Positions 50,013 to 58,707 of a DNA stretch of 64,000 bases are shown here, piece by piece (the stretch's first letter is position 1; the number at the start of each line of letters is the position of its first letter). The stretch spans positions 186,001-250,000 of the forward strand of contig NZ_VZZJ01000001.1 in the NCBI RefSeq assembly GCF_008806345.1, written 5' to 3'. Source of the DNA: Methylobacterium planeticum (GTDB lineage Bacteria > Pseudomonadota > Alphaproteobacteria > Rhizobiales > Beijerinckiaceae). A program made the translations under genes and the position numbers. The notes beneath the pieces are model-generated. The model was given only the letters and a program-made list of their open reading frames with translations, was not told the DNA's origin and did no database searches.

Positions 50013-50558
50013 TCAATGCCCGTCGAACTCCATCAGGGTGCGGACCGGAACGTCGAGATCGCGAAGGCGCTGCGCGCCGCCGATCTCGGGCAGGTCGATC
50101 ACGAAGCAGGCTGCCACCACCTCGGCGCCAATGCGGCGCAGCAGGTTGACCGCCGCCATCGCGGTGCCGCCGGTGGCGATCAGATCGTCGACGAGGAGGA
50201 CGCGGTCGCCCGGCTTGATCGCGTCGACATGGATCTCGATCTCGTCAGTTCCGTACTCGAGAGCGTAGGCGATCGAGACCGTCTTGTGCGGGAGCTTGCC
50301 CTTCTTGCGGATCGGGACGAAGCCGGAGGACAGCTGGTGCGCGACGGCGCCGCCGAGGATGAACCCGCGCGCCTCGATGCCGGCGACCTGATCGATGCGC
50401 CCGCCCGCGTAGGGGTGAACCAGGGCGTCGACGGCGCGCCGGAAGGCGCGGGGGTCGCTCAGGAGCGTGGTGATATCGCGGAAGATGATCCCCGGCTTCG
50501 GGTAATCCGGAATCGAACGGATCGATTCCTTCAATGCGATGTGGCGGCGGGCGTCCAT
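50013..50558 (-). CDS. apt: Adenine phosphoribosyltransferase
   Basis: A 181-residue salvage enzyme turning adenine and PRPP into AMP. Motifs are [58 protein letters not shown] and the PRPP-binding loop [20 protein letters not shown]. The length is standard. It has about 200 bases of gene-free sequence on each side. Confidence 0.96.
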   Translation of the reverse strand: MDARRHIALKESIRSIPDYPKPGIIFRDITTLLSDPRAFRRAVDALVHPYAGGRIDQVAGIEARGFILGGAVAHQLSSGFVPIRKKGKLPHKTVSIAYALEYGTDEIEIHVDAIKPGDRVLLVDDLIATGGTAMAAVNLLRRIGAEVVAACFVIDLPEIGGAQRLRDLDVPVRTLMEFDGH

Positions 50559-50766
50559 GCGGATGGCCTTCTGAGACGAGAGCAGGGCGGTTTTAAGCAG
50601 AAGCCCGGTCCACTGGCCAGCGTCGTGCCCCCGGGCAGGTCACGGCGTCGCGAGCCGCGCTCCATGTCCGATCAGCGGCGTCGAGAAAGCCAGGGGCGCG
50701 TCGTGAGTGCCGATATCATCGGCATTCCTGCACCGGCCGCCTCGACGGCCGTCAAGGGCCCGCCGA

Positions 50767-51561
50767 TCATCCGTTGCACTTGCGCAGGATGGCGACGAGT
50801 TCCCGGTGCAGGATCTCGTTGCCGCAGGCGACCGAGCGTGTGGCCAGTGCCTCGGAGGCACCGTCGGCGGAGCTCACGAAGCCGCCGGATTCGCGAACCA
50901 GGATGATGCCGGCGGCCATGTCCCAGGTCTGAAGGTCGCGCTCCCAGTAGAGGTCGAGGCGGCCGCAGGCGACATAAGCGAGGTCGAGGGCAGCCGATCC
51001 GAGACGGCGCGTGCCCCCGGAGACCGCCATCACGGCGGCGACCTCCTTCAAGAGGCGCGGGTGGTTGCCGCGACCGAGATAGGGCGTGCCGTAGGCCGCG
51101 AGCGCGTCGGCCATGTCGGTGCGGCCGGAGACGCGAAGGCGACGGTTGTTGAGGTAGGCGCCCTTGCCGCGCTCGGCCACGAACAGTTCGTCCTTGATCG
51201 GATCATAGATCACGCCGGCGACGATCTGGCCGTCGCGCTCAAGCCCCACCGAGATGGCGAAATGCGGGATGCCGTGCAGGAAGTTCGTCGTGCCGTCGAG
51301 GGGGTCGACATGCCAGGTGTGGCTCTTGTCCTGACCCTCGATGACGCCGTTCTCCTCGAGCACCAGACCGTAGCCGGGCCGGGCCTTCATCAGCGCGTCG
51401 CGCAGGACTTCCTCAGCCTTCCGGTCCGCCGCAGACACGAAGTTGCCGGGCCCCTTGCGGGATACCTGGAGGTTCTCGACCTCGCCGAAATCGCGCTTGA
51501 GACCGCGCGCAGCCTTGCGCACGGCGTCGACCATGACGGTCATGAGGGGAGAGGAGATCAT
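50767..51561 (-). CDS. suhB: Inositol monophosphatase family protein
   Basis: A 264-residue Mg-dependent phosphatase with the IMPase motifs EENG, WHVDPLDGTTNFLHGIPHFAISVGLE and the later LQTWDMAAGIILVRESGG. In alphaproteobacteria SuhB-like proteins act on inositol phosphate or similar sugar phosphates and also in rRNA transcription; which applies here is unknown. The start is the ATG at 51561 (MISSPLMTVMVDAVRKAARG); the longer open frame upstream is noise. Confidence 0.9.
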   Translation of the reverse strand: MISSPLMTVMVDAVRKAARGLKRDFGEVENLQVSRKGPGNFVSAADRKAEEVLRDALMKARPGYGLVLEENGVIEGQDKSHTWHVDPLDGTTNFLHGIPHFAISVGLERDGQIVAGVIYDPIKDELFVAERGKGAYLNNRRLRVSGRTDMADALAAYGTPYLGRGNHPRLLKEVAAVMAVSGGTRRLGSAALDLAYVACGRLDLYWERDLQTWDMAAGIILVRESGGFVSSADGASEALATRSVACGNEILHRELVAILRKCNG

Positions 51562-51732
51562 CGGTGTCTTGGCTCGTCCGGATCGCTGATTTGCGCCGGG
51601 GTTTAAAGCAATGCGCGAAAAGATCGACCCCGATGCGATGCCGGGCGGACATTCGCGGAGCGTCCAACGCGTCCGCAATCGCGGCCTCCGCGCTCGGGCA
51701 CGGGGACGCATCGGACGCGCGCTATCCGGAAC

Positions 51733-51754
51733 GGGCTGCGCCGTGGCGCAGCCC
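51733..51754 (-). terminator. Hairpin downstream of icd
   Basis: A perfect 10-bp inverted repeat (GGGCTGCGCC / GGCGCAGCCC) with a 2-base spacer, 12 bases past the icd stop codon on the minus strand. There is no T-run. Confidence 0.65.
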
Positions 51755-51765
51755 ACGCGACCCCG

Positions 51766-52980
51766 TCAGAGGGCCATCGCGGCCTTCAGGTTCTCGTCGA
51801 CCTTGTCGAGGAAGCCCGTGGTCGAGAGCCATTTCTGGTCCGGCCCGACGAGGAGCGCGAGGTCCTTGGTCATGAAGCCCGCCTCGACGGTGTCGACGCA
51901 GACCGTCTCGATCTTGGTGGCGAACTTCGCCAGATCCGCGTTGTCGTCGAGCTTCGCCCGGTGCGCGAGGCCGCGGCTCCAGGCGAAGATCGACGCGATC
52001 GAGTTCGTCGAGGTCTCCTTGCCCTTCTGGTGCTCGCGGTAGTGGCGCGTCACGGTACCGTGGGCGGCCTCCGCCTCGACCGTCTGGCCATCGGGGGTGA
52101 GCAGTACCGAGGTCATCAGGCCGAGGGAGCCGAAGCCCTGCGCCACGGTGTCGGACTGCACGTCGCCGTCGTAGTTCTTGCACGCCCAGACATAGCCGCC
52201 GGACCACTTGAGGGCCGAGGCCACCATGTCGTCGATGAGGCGGTGCTCGTAGGTGATGCCGGCCGCATCGAAGCGCGACTTGAATTCGTTCTGGTAGACC
52301 TCTTCGAACAGGTCCTTGAAGCGACCGTCATAGGCCTTGAGGATCGTGTTCTTGGTCGACAGGTAGACCGGGTACTTGCGGTTCAGGCCGTAATTCATCG
52401 AGGCGCGGGCGAAGTCGCGGATCGACGCATCGAGGTTGTACATCGCCTGGGCCACGCCGGCGTCCGGGAACGTGAAGACCTCCTTCTCGATGACGGTCCC
52501 GTCATCACCCTCGAACTTGATGGTCAGGCGGCCCTTGCCCGGCACCTTGAAGTCGGTCGCCTTGTACTGGTCGCCGTAGGCATGGCGCCCGACGACGATC
52601 GGCTGCGTCCAGCCCGGGACCAGGCGGGGCACGTTCTTGCAGATGATGGGCTCGCGGAAGATGACGCCGCCGAGGATGTTGCGGATGGTGCCGTTGGGCG
52701 ACTTCCACATCTCTTTCAGGTTGAATTCCTTCACGCGCGCCTCATCGGGGGTGATGGTCGCGCACTTCACGCCGACGCCGTGCCGCTTGATCGCATTGGC
52801 GGCATCGACCGTGACCTGATCGTTCGTGGCGTCCCGATGCTCGACGCCGAGGTCGTAGTAGTCCAGATCGACGTCGAGATAGGGGTGGATCAGCTTGTTC
52901 TTGATCTCGGCCCAGATGATCCGGGTCATCTCGTCGCCGTCGAGTTCGACGACGGGGTTCGCCACCTTGATCTTGCCCAT
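51766..52980 (-). CDS. icd: NADP-dependent isocitrate dehydrogenase (type II)
   Basis: A 404-residue enzyme oxidising isocitrate to 2-oxoglutarate. It starts [23 protein letters not shown], with [57 protein letters not shown] and [19 protein letters not shown], all typical of the eukaryote-like homodimeric NADP-IDH of alphaproteobacteria. The longer open frame upstream of the ATG at 52980 is not family-like. Confidence 0.97.
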   Translation of the reverse strand: MGKIKVANPVVELDGDEMTRIIWAEIKNKLIHPYLDVDLDYYDLGVEHRDATNDQVTVDAANAIKRHGVGVKCATITPDEARVKEFNLKEMWKSPNGTIRNILGGVIFREPIICKNVPRLVPGWTQPIVVGRHAYGDQYKATDFKVPGKGRLTIKFEGDDGTVIEKEVFTFPDAGVAQAMYNLDASIRDFARASMNYGLNRKYPVYLSTKNTILKAYDGRFKDLFEEVYQNEFKSRFDAAGITYEHRLIDDMVASALKWSGGYVWACKNYDGDVQSDTVAQGFGSLGLMTSVLLTPDGQTVEAEAAHGTVTRHYREHQKGKETSTNSIASIFAWSRGLAHRAKLDDNADLAKFATKIETVCVDTVEAGFMTKDLALLVGPDQKWLSTTGFLDKVDENLKAAMAL

Positions 52981-53359
52981 AAGCCGATGCCTTCCCTGAT
53001 GCCCTACGTCCGCGGGCACGATCCCATGCAAGGTGCGTGCGCCCGCGGATGCGGGTCATAGCGTGGAGGGTCCGGCGGGAAAAGGCTTCGGCCCCTCGGG
53101 TTTGGCTGACAGAGGCAGCCTCCTGTCAGGCCGGGACCGAACGTCTGCGCTGCGCGTGGACGACTGCGCGGTCTCCGGGCGCGCGCGATCTCGCGCCCAG
53201 CCAATCCCCTCGCAGGAGCCCGCGGTCCAAGTCCGGATGCGCCGAGTTTCGGACTTCAACGGGCACACGGGTTGTCGCGTGCGTTTCGGAAGAACGGCCT
53301 GGAAAACCGGATCGCCGGCGGGCTAAGAGCAACGTCGGTTCGCTCGTCCCACGCGGTTC
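52981..53359. other. 379-bp divergent promoter region between icd and the trmJ-like gene
   Basis: No supported gene. There is an imperfect hairpin at 53106-53129 (CTGACAG ... CTGTCAG with inner AGGC-A-GCCT) and a GC-rich near-palindrome at 53178-53199. Both could sit in the icd leader or be regulatory; I cannot assign a riboswitch. Confidence 0.45.
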
Positions 53360-54118
53360 ATGTCCAAGCAGATCGAGATCTCTCCGGGCGTCGCGCCGGC
53401 CATCATCCTGGTGGAGCCGCAACTGGCCGAGAATATCGGGATGACCGCCCGCGCGATGGCGAATTTCGGCTTGTCGGAGTTGCGCCTCGTCAATCCGAAG
53501 AACGGCTGGCCGAAGAAGGGCGTGCGCGAGGCGGCCTCCGGCGCCACCCACGTCCTCGATGCGGCCAGGATCTTCGACAGCGTTCCCGAGGCCATCGCCG
53601 ATCTGCATTACGTGCTCGCCACGACGGCCCGCGAGCGCGGCCAGATGAAGCGCGTGCTCGCACCGGAGGCCGCGATGACCGAAGTCGCGCGGCGCGAGGG
53701 CCAAGGTGTCGGCGTGATGTTCGGACGCGAGCGCGTGGGCCTGACCAACGACGAGGTGTCGCTGGCCGATGCGATCGTGACCTTCCCGGTCTCAGCCGAT
53801 TTCCCATCGCTCAACCTCGCCCAGGGCGTGTTGCTGATGGGGTATGAATGGCGCCGGGCCACCGGCCGGGCCGCGCTTCCGTTCACCGGCGAGCTGCTGT
53901 CGCCCCCCGCGACGCGGCAAGCCATGCTGTCGCTCTTCGCGAGCCTCGAGGAGGGGCTCGCGGCGGCGGGTTTCTACCCGCCCGAGAAGCGGGAGATCAT
54001 CGCCCGCAACATGCGTGACATGCTCCACCGGATGGCGATGACGGAGCAGGATGTCCGGACCTTCCGGGGGGCGCTGCGTGCGCTGAGCCGGCACGCGGCG
54101 GCGCCATCGAACGATTGA
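53360..54118 (+). CDS. TrmJ-type RNA 2'-O-methyltransferase (SPOUT)
   Basis: A 252-residue SPOUT methyltransferase. Motif 1 is ILVEPQLAENIGMTARAMANFGLSELRLVNP, motif 2 VGVMFGRERVGLTNDEVSLADAIVTFPV and motif 3 PSLNLAQGVLLMGYEW, followed by a helical C-terminal region (EKREIIARNMRDMLHRMAMTEQD). TrmJ methylates position 32 of tRNA; this assignment is by family. The gene is divergent from icd. Confidence 0.9.
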   Translation: MSKQIEISPGVAPAIILVEPQLAENIGMTARAMANFGLSELRLVNPKNGWPKKGVREAASGATHVLDAARIFDSVPEAIADLHYVLATTARERGQMKRVLAPEAAMTEVARREGQGVGVMFGRERVGLTNDEVSLADAIVTFPVSADFPSLNLAQGVLLMGYEWRRATGRAALPFTGELLSPPATRQAMLSLFASLEEGLAAAGFYPPEKREIIARNMRDMLHRMAMTEQDVRTFRGALRALSRHAAAPSND

Positions 54119-54188
54119 GCGAATGCGCGAGAACGGAGTCGGCACGCATTAACAACCTCCACAGCTTTGGCTGCGAGCATGCCGGCCC

Positions 54189-56534
54189 ATGCAACCCAAC
54201 TCACTCAGCACCATCGGCGGCGAGTTCGCGGATCCACTCCGCGAAGCGGCCTTTCAGGCGGAGCGCCTGCCCGAGACGCTTCGGCACGCCCGATTGCTGT
54301 TTGGGCTCGCGGCGATCCTCAACTTCCTGTTTCTCGCGAGCGATTGGCGCTTCGCGGGTGATCCCCACTTCGTCGTGGCGGTTCCGGCGCGTCTCGGCGT
54401 GGTCGTGGTCTCGCTGCTCTGCCTCGGCCTCGCCCCGCGGGCGCAAAATTTTCCGTGGCTTCAGCGGCTCATCCTCGGCTGGGAAATGGCCACTGCGGTC
54501 TGCGTCGCGCTCCTCGTGTCGTCCCGCTCTGATATCGCCCTGTTCGTCGTCCTGATGTTGCCTGCGATCTTCCTTCTCGTTGTGCCGACGAGCTTCCGGT
54601 GGACCGTGATGGTCGGCGTTGGGACATCGGGCCTGCTCCTCGCCGGCTACGCGCTGCCGCCGCCCCTGCCCGCGACGAGTATCGGCCTCGGGCTGGCGGC
54701 CGTCATGGCGAACGTTGCGCTGCTCCTCGTCGTCGTGCGCTCGAACCGGCTTCGTCGCCTCGAGTGGATCGCCATGCAGGCCGAGCGGCGCGCCAACCAG
54801 GAGCTTCAGGATAGTCGCCAGCTCTTCGAGGCCCTCTTCAAGGCGGTTCCGATCCCGGTGGTCGTGTCCGATCAGCGCGACGGTCGCTTCGTGAACATGA
54901 ACGATGCCGCCCGCTCGTTCTTCGAGATCGGCACCCCGGGCGATCTGGAGGTTCTGAGCACGCGGGATCTGATCGGCATCGCGGAACGCAAGCGCGTCCA
55001 GGCCGAACTCGATCGCCACGCGACGGTGCGCGACATCGAGATCGCGTTGAGAACCGTCGAGGGTGACCGCCGGGACGTCCTGCTGTCTGCCGATTCCGTT
55101 CAGATCGGAAGCCGTCCCTGCGTGATCACAAGCCTCGTCGACATCACCAGCCGCAAGGCGGCCGAGGAGATGATCCGCGATGCCGCCCACCACGACGTGC
55201 TGACGGGCCTTCCCAATCGCGCCCTGTTCCAGGCGACCCTCGATGCCTCGCTGGCGCGTGCCGAGCGTGAGCAGTCCCATATCGGCCTGATCCTGCTCGA
55301 TCTCGACGCCTTCAAGGAGGTGAACGACACCCTCGGGCACGATGCCGGGGACATGCTCCTCAAGGAGGTCGCACAGCGTCTCTCGACCCTGGTGGGACCC
55401 GGGGACCTTGTGGCGCGGCTCGGTGGCGACGAGTTCGTGCTGATCCTCGCTGGGGATTCGGGAACCCGGGAACAGAGCCAGCGCATTCACGCCGTTGCGG
55501 CCGCGATCCCGGATGTGCTGGCCCCGGCCGTGGCGATCGGTGGCCGCAGCGTTTCACCGCGTGCGAGCCTCGGCCTCTCACTCTACCCGGAGCACGCCCG
55601 CAACGCGGCCGATCTCCTCACCAACGCGGATCTCGCGCTTTACGCAGCCAAGGCCGCGGGACGAAACCAGGCCGCCCTTTTCAAGCCGGCGCTGCGCGCG
55701 AACATCGAGGAGCGCGTCACGATCGCCCGCGAGATCCGGACGGCTTTGGAGGAGGGCGGCATCGTTCCGTTCTATCAGCCGAAGGTCAATCTCGACACGG
55801 GCGCGATCGTCGGATTCGAGGCTCTGGCACGCTGGCACCACCCGGCGCGCGGGTTGCTGGCACCTGCGGCCTTCGCCTCGGCCTTCGACGATCCGGAAAT
55901 CGGCGCGGCCCTCGGGACGCGGATCGCGCAGCAAGTTGCGCTCGACCTGCGCAGCTGGCTCACCAGCGGTCTCGATCCCGGCAGGATCTTCGTGAACCTC
56001 TCGACCGCGCAGTTCGTCGAACGCGACCTTGCCGAAACGTTCCTCACCATGCTCGAGGCGTCCGGGCTGCCGACGGCCCGTCTCGGGGTCGAAGTCACCG
56101 AGACCGTCCTGCTCGGTGGGCGCGGCGAGCGGGTGGCCGAGGTCCTCGAGCGCCTTCATGCCGCCGGGATCCGCGTCGCCCTCGACGATTTCGGGACGGG
56201 CTACGCGTCCCTCACCCACCTGAAGCGGTTTCCCGTGGATGAAATCAAAGTGGACCGCAGCTTCGTCAACGACCTGACACGCGACGTCAACGACGCCGCC
56301 ATCGTGACGGCCGTGCTGCAGCTCGGTCGCAGCCTCGGTCTCGACGTCACGGCCGAAGGTGTCGAGACGGTCGAGCAGGCGCGCTTCCTGCAGGCGGGCG
56401 GCTGCACCTTCGCCCAGGGCTACCTCTACGCCAAGCCGATCGCGTCGAGCCGCATTCCCCGGCTTCTGCAGAAGGGTGTCGGCGCCCTCGCCACACCGTC
56501 CGCGGAGTTCGCAGATCTCGCTGCCGCGGGGTGA
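54189..56534 (+). CDS. Membrane PAS-GGDEF-EAL cyclic-di-GMP protein
   Basis: A 781-residue protein. About six N-terminal hydrophobic segments (residues 30-195) are followed by a PAS domain (about 215-320: LFKAVPIPVVVSDQRDGRFV). GGDEF follows, with HHDVLTGLPNRALFQ and an intact RLGGDEFVLIL near residue 412. The EAL domain has FEALARWHHP near 543, FVNLSTAQF, EVTETVLLG, DDFGTGYASLTHLKRFPVDEIKVD near 666 and TAEGVETVEQ. Both catalytic sites look intact. It is convergent with the O-acetylhomoserine gene at 56550 and is the second membrane-bound c-di-GMP enzyme in the window. Confidence 0.93.
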   Translation: MQPNSLSTIGGEFADPLREAAFQAERLPETLRHARLLFGLAAILNFLFLASDWRFAGDPHFVVAVPARLGVVVVSLLCLGLAPRAQNFPWLQRLILGWEMATAVCVALLVSSRSDIALFVVLMLPAIFLLVVPTSFRWTVMVGVGTSGLLLAGYALPPPLPATSIGLGLAAVMANVALLLVVVRSNRLRRLEWIAMQAERRANQELQDSRQLFEALFKAVPIPVVVSDQRDGRFVNMNDAARSFFEIGTPGDLEVLSTRDLIGIAERKRVQAELDRHATVRDIEIALRTVEGDRRDVLLSADSVQIGSRPCVITSLVDITSRKAAEEMIRDAAHHDVLTGLPNRALFQATLDASLARAEREQSHIGLILLDLDAFKEVNDTLGHDAGDMLLKEVAQRLSTLVGPGDLVARLGGDEFVLILAGDSGTREQSQRIHAVAAAIPDVLAPAVAIGGRSVSPRASLGLSLYPEHARNAADLLTNADLALYAAKAAGRNQAALFKPALRANIEERVTIAREIRTALEEGGIVPFYQPKVNLDTGAIVGFEALARWHHPARGLLAPAAFASAFDDPEIGAALGTRIAQQVALDLRSWLTSGLDPGRIFVNLSTAQFVERDLAETFLTMLEASGLPTARLGVEVTETVLLGGRGERVAEVLERLHAAGIRVALDDFGTGYASLTHLKRFPVDEIKVDRSFVNDLTRDVNDAAIVTAVLQLGRSLGLDVTAEGVETVEQARFLQAGGCTFAQGYLYAKPIASSRIPRLLQKGVGALATPSAEFADLAAAG

Positions 56535-56549
56535 CGCCCTCCGTTTCGC

Positions 56550-57839
56550 TCAGTCGACCTGAGCGAGGGCCTGATCGATATCGGCGATCAGATCCTCGAC
56601 GTTCTCAAGACCGATCGAGAGGCGCACCGTATCGGGGCCAACGCAGGCAGCCGCCTTGTCGCTGTCATCGAGTTGGCGGTGCGTGGTCGTCGCCGGATGG
56701 ATCGCCAGTGACTTGATCTCGCCGATATTCACGAGGTGCGAGATCAGCTCCAGGCTGGTGATGAACTTCAGCGCCGAGGTCTTGCCAGCCTTGAGCGCGA
56801 AGGTGAAGATCGAGCCCGGACCCTGCGGCACGTAGCGCTTGGCCAAAGCCTCTCCGGTCTGGCCCGGCAAATCCGGATAGCTGACCCAGGCGACCTTCGC
56901 ATGGTCCTTGAGATGGGCCGCCACCGCCCGCGCGTTCGCACAATGCCGCGCCATGCGCAGCGGCAGCGTCTCGATGCCGGTCAGGGTCAGGAAGGCGTTC
57001 ATCGGCGAGAGGCCCGGACCGAGGTCGCGCAGGCCGAACAGACGGCACGCGACCGCGAAGCTGATGTCCGGGAAGCGCTCGGTGATCACGAGCCCATCGT
57101 AATCGGGCCAAGGGTCGGTGATGAGATTGTAATGCCCGTGCTTCGTCCATTCGAACGAGCCCGCGTCGCAGATGACGCCCCCGATGGTCTGGCCGGACCC
57201 GCCGAGGAATTTCGACGTCGAGTGCACCACGATGTCGGCCCCGTGCTCGATCGGCCGGATGAGCGCCGGAGACGCCAGGGTGTTGTCGACGATCAGCGGC
57301 AGGCCGTGGCGCCGCGCCACCGCGGCGATGCCCTCGAGGTCCATCACGGTGGCGCAGGGGTTCACGATCGACTCGCAGACGATCGCGCGCGTCTCCGGCG
57401 TGATCGCCGCCTCGAAATCCTCCGGGGTCAGTCCCTTCGTGAACTGAGGCTTGAGGTTGTAGCGCCCGTCGAGACGGCGCATGAGCCCGAGCGATCCACC
57501 GAACAGGCGCGAGGAGGCGACGTAGGCGTCCCCGCTCCTCATCAGGGTCAGGAGGACGAGGAGCACCGCCGACTGCCCGGATGAGACAGCGACCGCGGCC
57601 TTGGCGCCCTCCAGGGCGGCCACGCGGCGCTCCAGGGCCGCGACGGTCGGGTTCGAGCCGCGCGAGTAGGAGAAGCCGGTACGGCGCATCGCGAAGATGT
57701 CGGCCGCCTGCTCGGTCGAGTCGAACACGAAGCCATTGGTGAAGTAGATCGGCTGCACCCGCGCGCCGGTGGCGGGATCGGGCGCGGCGCCCGCGTGGAT
57801 CGCCTGGGTGGCGAAGCGGTGGGAACGGGTGTCTGACAT
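56550..57839 (-). CDS. O-acetylhomoserine sulfhydrylase-like PLP enzyme (Cys/Met metabolism)
   Basis: A 429-residue PLP enzyme of the gamma-synthase/OAH sulfhydrylase family. The Schiff-base lysine is K210 in VVHSTSKFLGGSGQTIGG; IVDNTLASP and the SYSRGSNPTVAALERRVAALEG region are typical. It differs from the paralogue at 60551-61831 around the active site: YFTNGF for YQTTSF, SSRLFGGS for NKLYGGS, NPCATVMDLEG for [11 protein letters not shown]. Its substrate may therefore differ. It follows a response regulator after 37 bases. Confidence 0.9.
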   Translation of the reverse strand: MSDTRSHRFATQAIHAGAAPDPATGARVQPIYFTNGFVFDSTEQAADIFAMRRTGFSYSRGSNPTVAALERRVAALEGAKAAVAVSSGQSAVLLVLLTLMRSGDAYVASSRLFGGSLGLMRRLDGRYNLKPQFTKGLTPEDFEAAITPETRAIVCESIVNPCATVMDLEGIAAVARRHGLPLIVDNTLASPALIRPIEHGADIVVHSTSKFLGGSGQTIGGVICDAGSFEWTKHGHYNLITDPWPDYDGLVITERFPDISFAVACRLFGLRDLGPGLSPMNAFLTLTGIETLPLRMARHCANARAVAAHLKDHAKVAWVSYPDLPGQTGEALAKRYVPQGPGSIFTFALKAGKTSALKFITSLELISHLVNIGEIKSLAIHPATTTHRQLDDSDKAAACVGPDTVRLSIGLENVEDLIADIDQALAQVD

Positions 57840-57876
57840 CGGCTCGACTTCTTGGGTCGGTGGGGCGACCGGCGAT

Positions 57877-58263
57877 TCAGGCCGCGCGCCGGACGAAGGC
57901 CCGCAACGTTCGGACCAGCGTCTTGGGCTCGTAGGGCTTGGGAATGAAGCGAGCGCCGTCCGGCATGTCGTGCGGGCCCGGCGTACCCATCCCGGAGACC
58001 ACCAGAACCGGAATGGCGGGCCAGCGATCGGCGACGAGGCGCGCCAGCGCGAACCCGTCCATCGAGCCCTGCGGCATGTCGACATCGGTCATGAGCAGGC
58101 CGACATCGTCGCGATTTTCCAGAACCTTCAGGGCCTTGTCCGCATGGGTCGCCTCGACCACCGTGAAGCCCGCATCCGTCAGCGTGTCGGACGCTTCCAT
58201 CAGGAGAAGGCCGTCATCTTCCACGAGGAGAACGACGGGTTGCTCGGACGGAGTGTCAGTCAT
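57877..58263 (-). CDS. Stand-alone response regulator receiver protein
   Basis: A 128-residue single receiver domain. It has the acidic pair in VVLLVEDDGLLLMEA, the phospho-acceptor Asp in LLMTDVDMPQGSMDG, Ser in VLVVSGMG and the conserved Lys in FIPKPYEPKTL. There is no output domain. Upstream on the same strand is a decayed histidine-kinase C-terminus, so the cognate kinase may have been lost. Downstream is an O-acetylhomoserine sulfhydrylase-like gene, 37 bases away. Confidence 0.92.
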   Translation of the reverse strand: MTDTPSEQPVVLLVEDDGLLLMEASDTLTDAGFTVVEATHADKALKVLENRDDVGLLMTDVDMPQGSMDGFALARLVADRWPAIPVLVVSGMGTPGPHDMPDGARFIPKPYEPKTLVRTLRAFVRRAA

Positions 58264-58707
58264 CAGGCCTGAGGCGATCCCTTGAACAGGAGTCCGGGGC
58301 CTATTCCCCGCGCCACGCCCCGTCAAGGACCGGCGGGGCTCGGGTCCACCGGTGGCTCGCCCCTCGTCGCAACCTGGACCGACATCGCGTCGTCGATCGA
58401 ACCCCGAGACGGCGTTGTCGAAGTGGGCCGTGAGCGGTGCGTCGAGGGTCAGGACGACGCCCGTGCTCGGATCCTGCGGCGGACCATGCCGTCGAAGCTC
58501 TGGCTCAAGCCGCGCTCGAACAGGCGGGTTCCGAACCCGGTCCGCGTCGGGACGCGACCGGGCGGACCATCGACCGCCGGCTCGACGCCTCACGATCCGC
58601 TGCCAGCCGGCCGTCGACACGCCGCGTCGGAGCCACCAATATCCGGCTACGGAATATCGATGTTCATTCAGGTGACGACTTGAGCGAATCCGGCTCGGTG
58701 AAACTTC
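58264..58707. other. 444-bp gap between response regulator and ubiB
   Basis: There is no intact gene. The middle holds the histidine-kinase remnant listed separately. The part at 58630-58707 is AT-richer and has no recognisable feature; it lies just past the ubiB stop. Confidence 0.5.
58395..58583 (-). pseudogene. Remnant of a HWE/HisKA_2-type sensor histidine kinase C-terminus
   Basis: On the minus strand, 58583 down to about 58470 reads PAVDGPPGRVPTRTGFGTRL and continues FERGLSQSFDGMVRR. This is the G2-box end of an HWE-type HATPase (usual form GFGxRLIERxLxxxLGG). A frameshift near 58465-58475 moves to another frame, which reads STGVVLTLDAPLTAHF (usual end xCxIDAPL). Upstream there is an in-frame TGA and no kinase core. 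Only the last 50-60 codons survive. The identification rests on motif resemblance. Confidence 0.6.

Noticed and set aside
53033..53444. Plus-strand frames upstream of the trmJ-like gene
   Set aside because: No signal, domain or ribosome-binding site; they overlap the promoter region and the real gene in another frame.
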